The notes beneath the pieces were generated by a model that saw nothing but the letters and a program-made list of their open reading frames with translations, was not told where the DNA came from and ran no database searches. A DNA stretch of 7,356 nt from Pseudomonadota bacterium (GTDB lineage: Bacteria > Pseudomonadota > Alphaproteobacteria > Rhizobiales > Xanthobacteraceae), in the NCBI GenBank assembly GCA_023431725.1, contig JAEYVN010000520.1, positions 1 through 7,356 on the forward strand. The letters run 5' to 3'. Shown here one piece after another: positions 6,009 to 7,356 of this stretch. The position numbers and the translations under genes were made by a program. Each line of letters starts with the position of its first letter. Position 1 is the first letter of the stretch.

Positions 6009-6755
6009 ATGGCAGGCCATTCCCAATTCAAGAACATCATGCACCGCAAGGGGCGGCAGGATAAGCTGCGCGCCAAGCTGTTTTCCAAGCTCGGCCGTGA
6101 AATCACGGTCGCCGCGAAAATGGGCATGCCGGACCCCGAGTTTAATCCGCGCCTGCGTGCCGCGATCATCGCCGCCCGCGCGGAAAACATGCCGAAGGAC
6201 AATATCGAGCGCGCCATCAAGAAGAGCCAGGGCGGCGACTCGGAGAACTACGACGAGGTGCGTTACGAGGGCTATGGTCCCGGCGGCGTCGCCATCATCG
6301 TCGAGGTGCTGACCGATAACCGCAACCGCACCGCTGGCGATGTCCGTTCCGCCTTCACCAAGAACGGCGGCAACATGGCCGAAACCGGCGCCGTGTCCTT
6401 CATGTTCGATCATGTCGGAATTGTCGAATTCAACGCCGATGTCGCGAGCGCCGATGCGATGCTGGAAGCGGCCATCGATGCCGGTGCCGACGATGTGGTG
6501 TCCGGCGAGAACGGCCATGAAATCTACACCGCGCAGGATGCGCTGGCCGAGGTGTCGAAAGCGCTGGAAGCCAGGTTCGGCGAACCGCGCAAGTCGGCGC
6601 TGATCTGGAAGCCGCAGAACACGCTGTCGGTCGATGACGAACAGGGCGAGAAGCTGCTGCGCATGATCGAGGTGCTGGAAGAAAGCGACGACGTGCAGAA
6701 TGTCTATGCGAATTTCGAACTCTCGGATTCGCTGATGGCGAAGATGAGCGCGTGA
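6009..6755 (+). CDS. yebC: YebC/PmpR family (TACO1-like) translation or regulatory protein
   Basis: YebC proteins are conserved cytoplasmic three-domain proteins. They were first described as transcriptional regulators (PmpR); more recent work on YebC and mitochondrial TACO1 links the family to translation through polyproline stretches. The 248-residue product matches the family end to end. It opens with [27 protein letters not shown] (1-27), the basic N-terminal domain, followed by the [27 protein letters not shown] helices (46-72). It then has YEGYGPGG (about 86-93), the [20 protein letters not shown] block and the C-terminal [11 protein letters not shown]. The ATG at 6009 is fixed by the invariant MAGHS start; the ribosome site (CCGGAA) is weak and close. 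A promoter-like sequence precedes it, and benE starts 19 nt after its stop. In many proteobacteria ruvC follows yebC; here it does not. No anomalies in the protein. Confidence 0.95.
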   Translation: MAGHSQFKNIMHRKGRQDKLRAKLFSKLGREITVAAKMGMPDPEFNPRLRAAIIAARAENMPKDNIERAIKKSQGGDSENYDEVRYEGYGPGGVAIIVEVLTDNRNRTAGDVRSAFTKNGGNMAETGAVSFMFDHVGIVEFNADVASADAMLEAAIDAGADDVVSGENGHEIYTAQDALAEVSKALEARFGEPRKSALIWKPQNTLSVDDEQGEKLLRMIEVLEESDDVQNVYANFELSDSLMAKMSA

Positions 6756-6756
6756 T

Positions 6757-6789
6757 CGACATCTTTCGGGCGGTATGAAACGGATGTCG
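6757..6789 (+). promoter_or_regulatory. Hairpin spanning the ribosome site and start of benE
   Basis: CGACATC (6757-6763) pairs perfectly with GATGTCG (6783-6789). Directly inside, TTTC (6764-6767) pairs with GAAA (6777-6780), with a two-base CG bulge, leaving a 9-nt loop that holds the GGGCGG ribosome-site-like sequence and part of the AUG. The structure begins one base after the yebC stop. It could tune benE initiation or couple it to yebC translation. It could also be chance in a GC-rich region. Confidence 0.3.
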
Positions 6790-7356
6790 CTCGAAAAGCC
6801 TGTTCTGCCGTTGCCAAAGAATCCGTGGGCCGATTTCGGTCTGGTCTATGCCGCCAATGCGGTGGTGGCGTTTCTCTTCGCGTCGTCGGCGCCGGTTGCC
6901 ATCGTGTTGTCGATGGGCTCGCGCGCCGGACTGACGCCGTCCGATCTGGCGTCGTGGATCTTCGCCGGCTTCTTCATCAACGGCCTGATCACCATCGTCT
7001 TCTCGCTGCTCTACCGGCAGCCGCTCTCATTCTTCTGGACGATCCCCGGTACGGTGCTGGTCGGTCCGGCGCTGGCGCATGTCAGCTTTCCGGAGGCGAT
7101 CGGCGCCTTCATTGCCACCGGCCTTCTGATGCTGCTGCTGGGTCTCTCCGGCTGGGTCCGCCGCGCGATGCAGACCGTGCCGATGCCGATCGTGATGGCG
7201 ATGGTGGCGGGCGTGTTCCTGCGCTTCGGCCTTGATCTCATCTATGCGCTCCGGGACGGCTTCTGGATCGCGGCGCCGATGGTGGCGACTTTCGTGGCGC
7301 TGTCGATCTATCCGCGGATCGGACGTGTGCTGCCGCCGTTGATCGCCGCCCTGATC
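6775..7356 (+). CDS. benE: BenE-family benzoate/H+ symporter, N-terminal part (runs off the right edge)
   Basis: BenE proteins are inner-membrane secondary transporters associated with proton-coupled benzoate uptake. The frame is open from the ATG at 6775 to the end of the window, 194 codons of a protein usually about 390-400 residues. The sequence is strongly hydrophobic, with probable membrane helices near residues 22-46, 58-79, 88-104, 107-127, 136-157 and 164-180. Family landmarks are YRQPLSFFWTIPGT (80-93), PEAIGAFIATGLLMLLLGLSG (106-126) and the MAMVAGVFLRFGL stretch (141-153), which matches the AAMLAGILLRFGL region I recall from E. coli YdcO/BenE. M4 (6784) is an alternative start. The stop-to-start gap after yebC is 19 nt, so the gene may share the yebC transcript. 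No benzoate catabolic genes are visible here, so the true substrate is uncertain. The gene continues beyond the window; it is not a pseudogene on this evidence. Confidence 0.85.
   Translation, partial: MKRMSLEKPVLPLPKNPWADFGLVYAANAVVAFLFASSAPVAIVLSMGSRAGLTPSDLASWIFAGFFINGLITIVFSLLYRQPLSFFWTIPGTVLVGPALAHVSFPEAIGAFIATGLLMLLLGLSGWVRRAMQTVPMPIVMAMVAGVFLRFGLDLIYALRDGFWIAAPMVATFVALSIYPRIGRVLPPLIAALI

Noticed and set aside
6825..7235. 136-codon plus-strand frame inside benE
   Set aside because: It is out of frame with the membrane-helix pattern and BenE motifs read from 6775.

Overview
The window reads as a chromosomal housekeeping segment from an alphaproteobacterium, most likely of the Bradyrhizobium / Rhodopseudomonas / Afipia group (Nitrobacteraceae). 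Three things point there: high GC with strong G/C third positions; the order tkt (divergent) - DUF4164 - zapA - 6S RNA - 5-formyl-THF cyclo-ligase - YmdB-type phosphoesterase; and two families of intergenic palindromic repeats typical of these genomes. The taxon is an inference from protein and repeat recognition, not from a search.

Layout. Bases 1-1166 (minus) hold the N-terminal 388 residues of transketolase, which runs off the left edge. A divergent promoter region of about 245 bp follows. On the plus strand a small coiled-coil DUF4164-type protein (1412-1693) precedes zapA (1718-2107). The zapA-fthC gap carries the 6S regulatory RNA (about 2192-2359) and a three-hairpin palindromic repeat (2400-2474) that touches the start of fthC (2491-3066). 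A TTG-initiated TIGR00282/YmdB-family metallophosphoesterase (3070-3897) is tightly coupled to fthC. Next come an exported alpha/beta hydrolase (3993-5198) and a flavin-reductase-like FMN protein (5252-5809). A double-hairpin intergenic repeat (5809-5921) and a promoter-like sequence precede yebC (6009-6755). The window ends inside a BenE-type benzoate/H+ symporter gene (6775 onward).

How the genes fit together. DUF4164 and ZapA probably form a small division-related operon. zapA-ssrS-fthC is the neighbourhood also seen in Escherichia coli (zapA-ssrS-ygfA). FthC recycles 5-formyl-THF in one-carbon metabolism, and its stop lies 3 nt from the phosphoesterase start, so translational coupling is likely. 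The hydrolase and flavin reductase look like accessory genes placed between the conserved blocks. BenE starts 19 nt after yebC and may be co-transcribed with it.

I looked for a new system and did not find one. There is no CRISPR, phage, transposase, toxin-antitoxin or defence signature. The items that merit a second look are small: the repeats, the start-site consequences of one repeat, a hairpin spanning the benE start, and a cysteine-containing C-terminal tail on the exported hydrolase.
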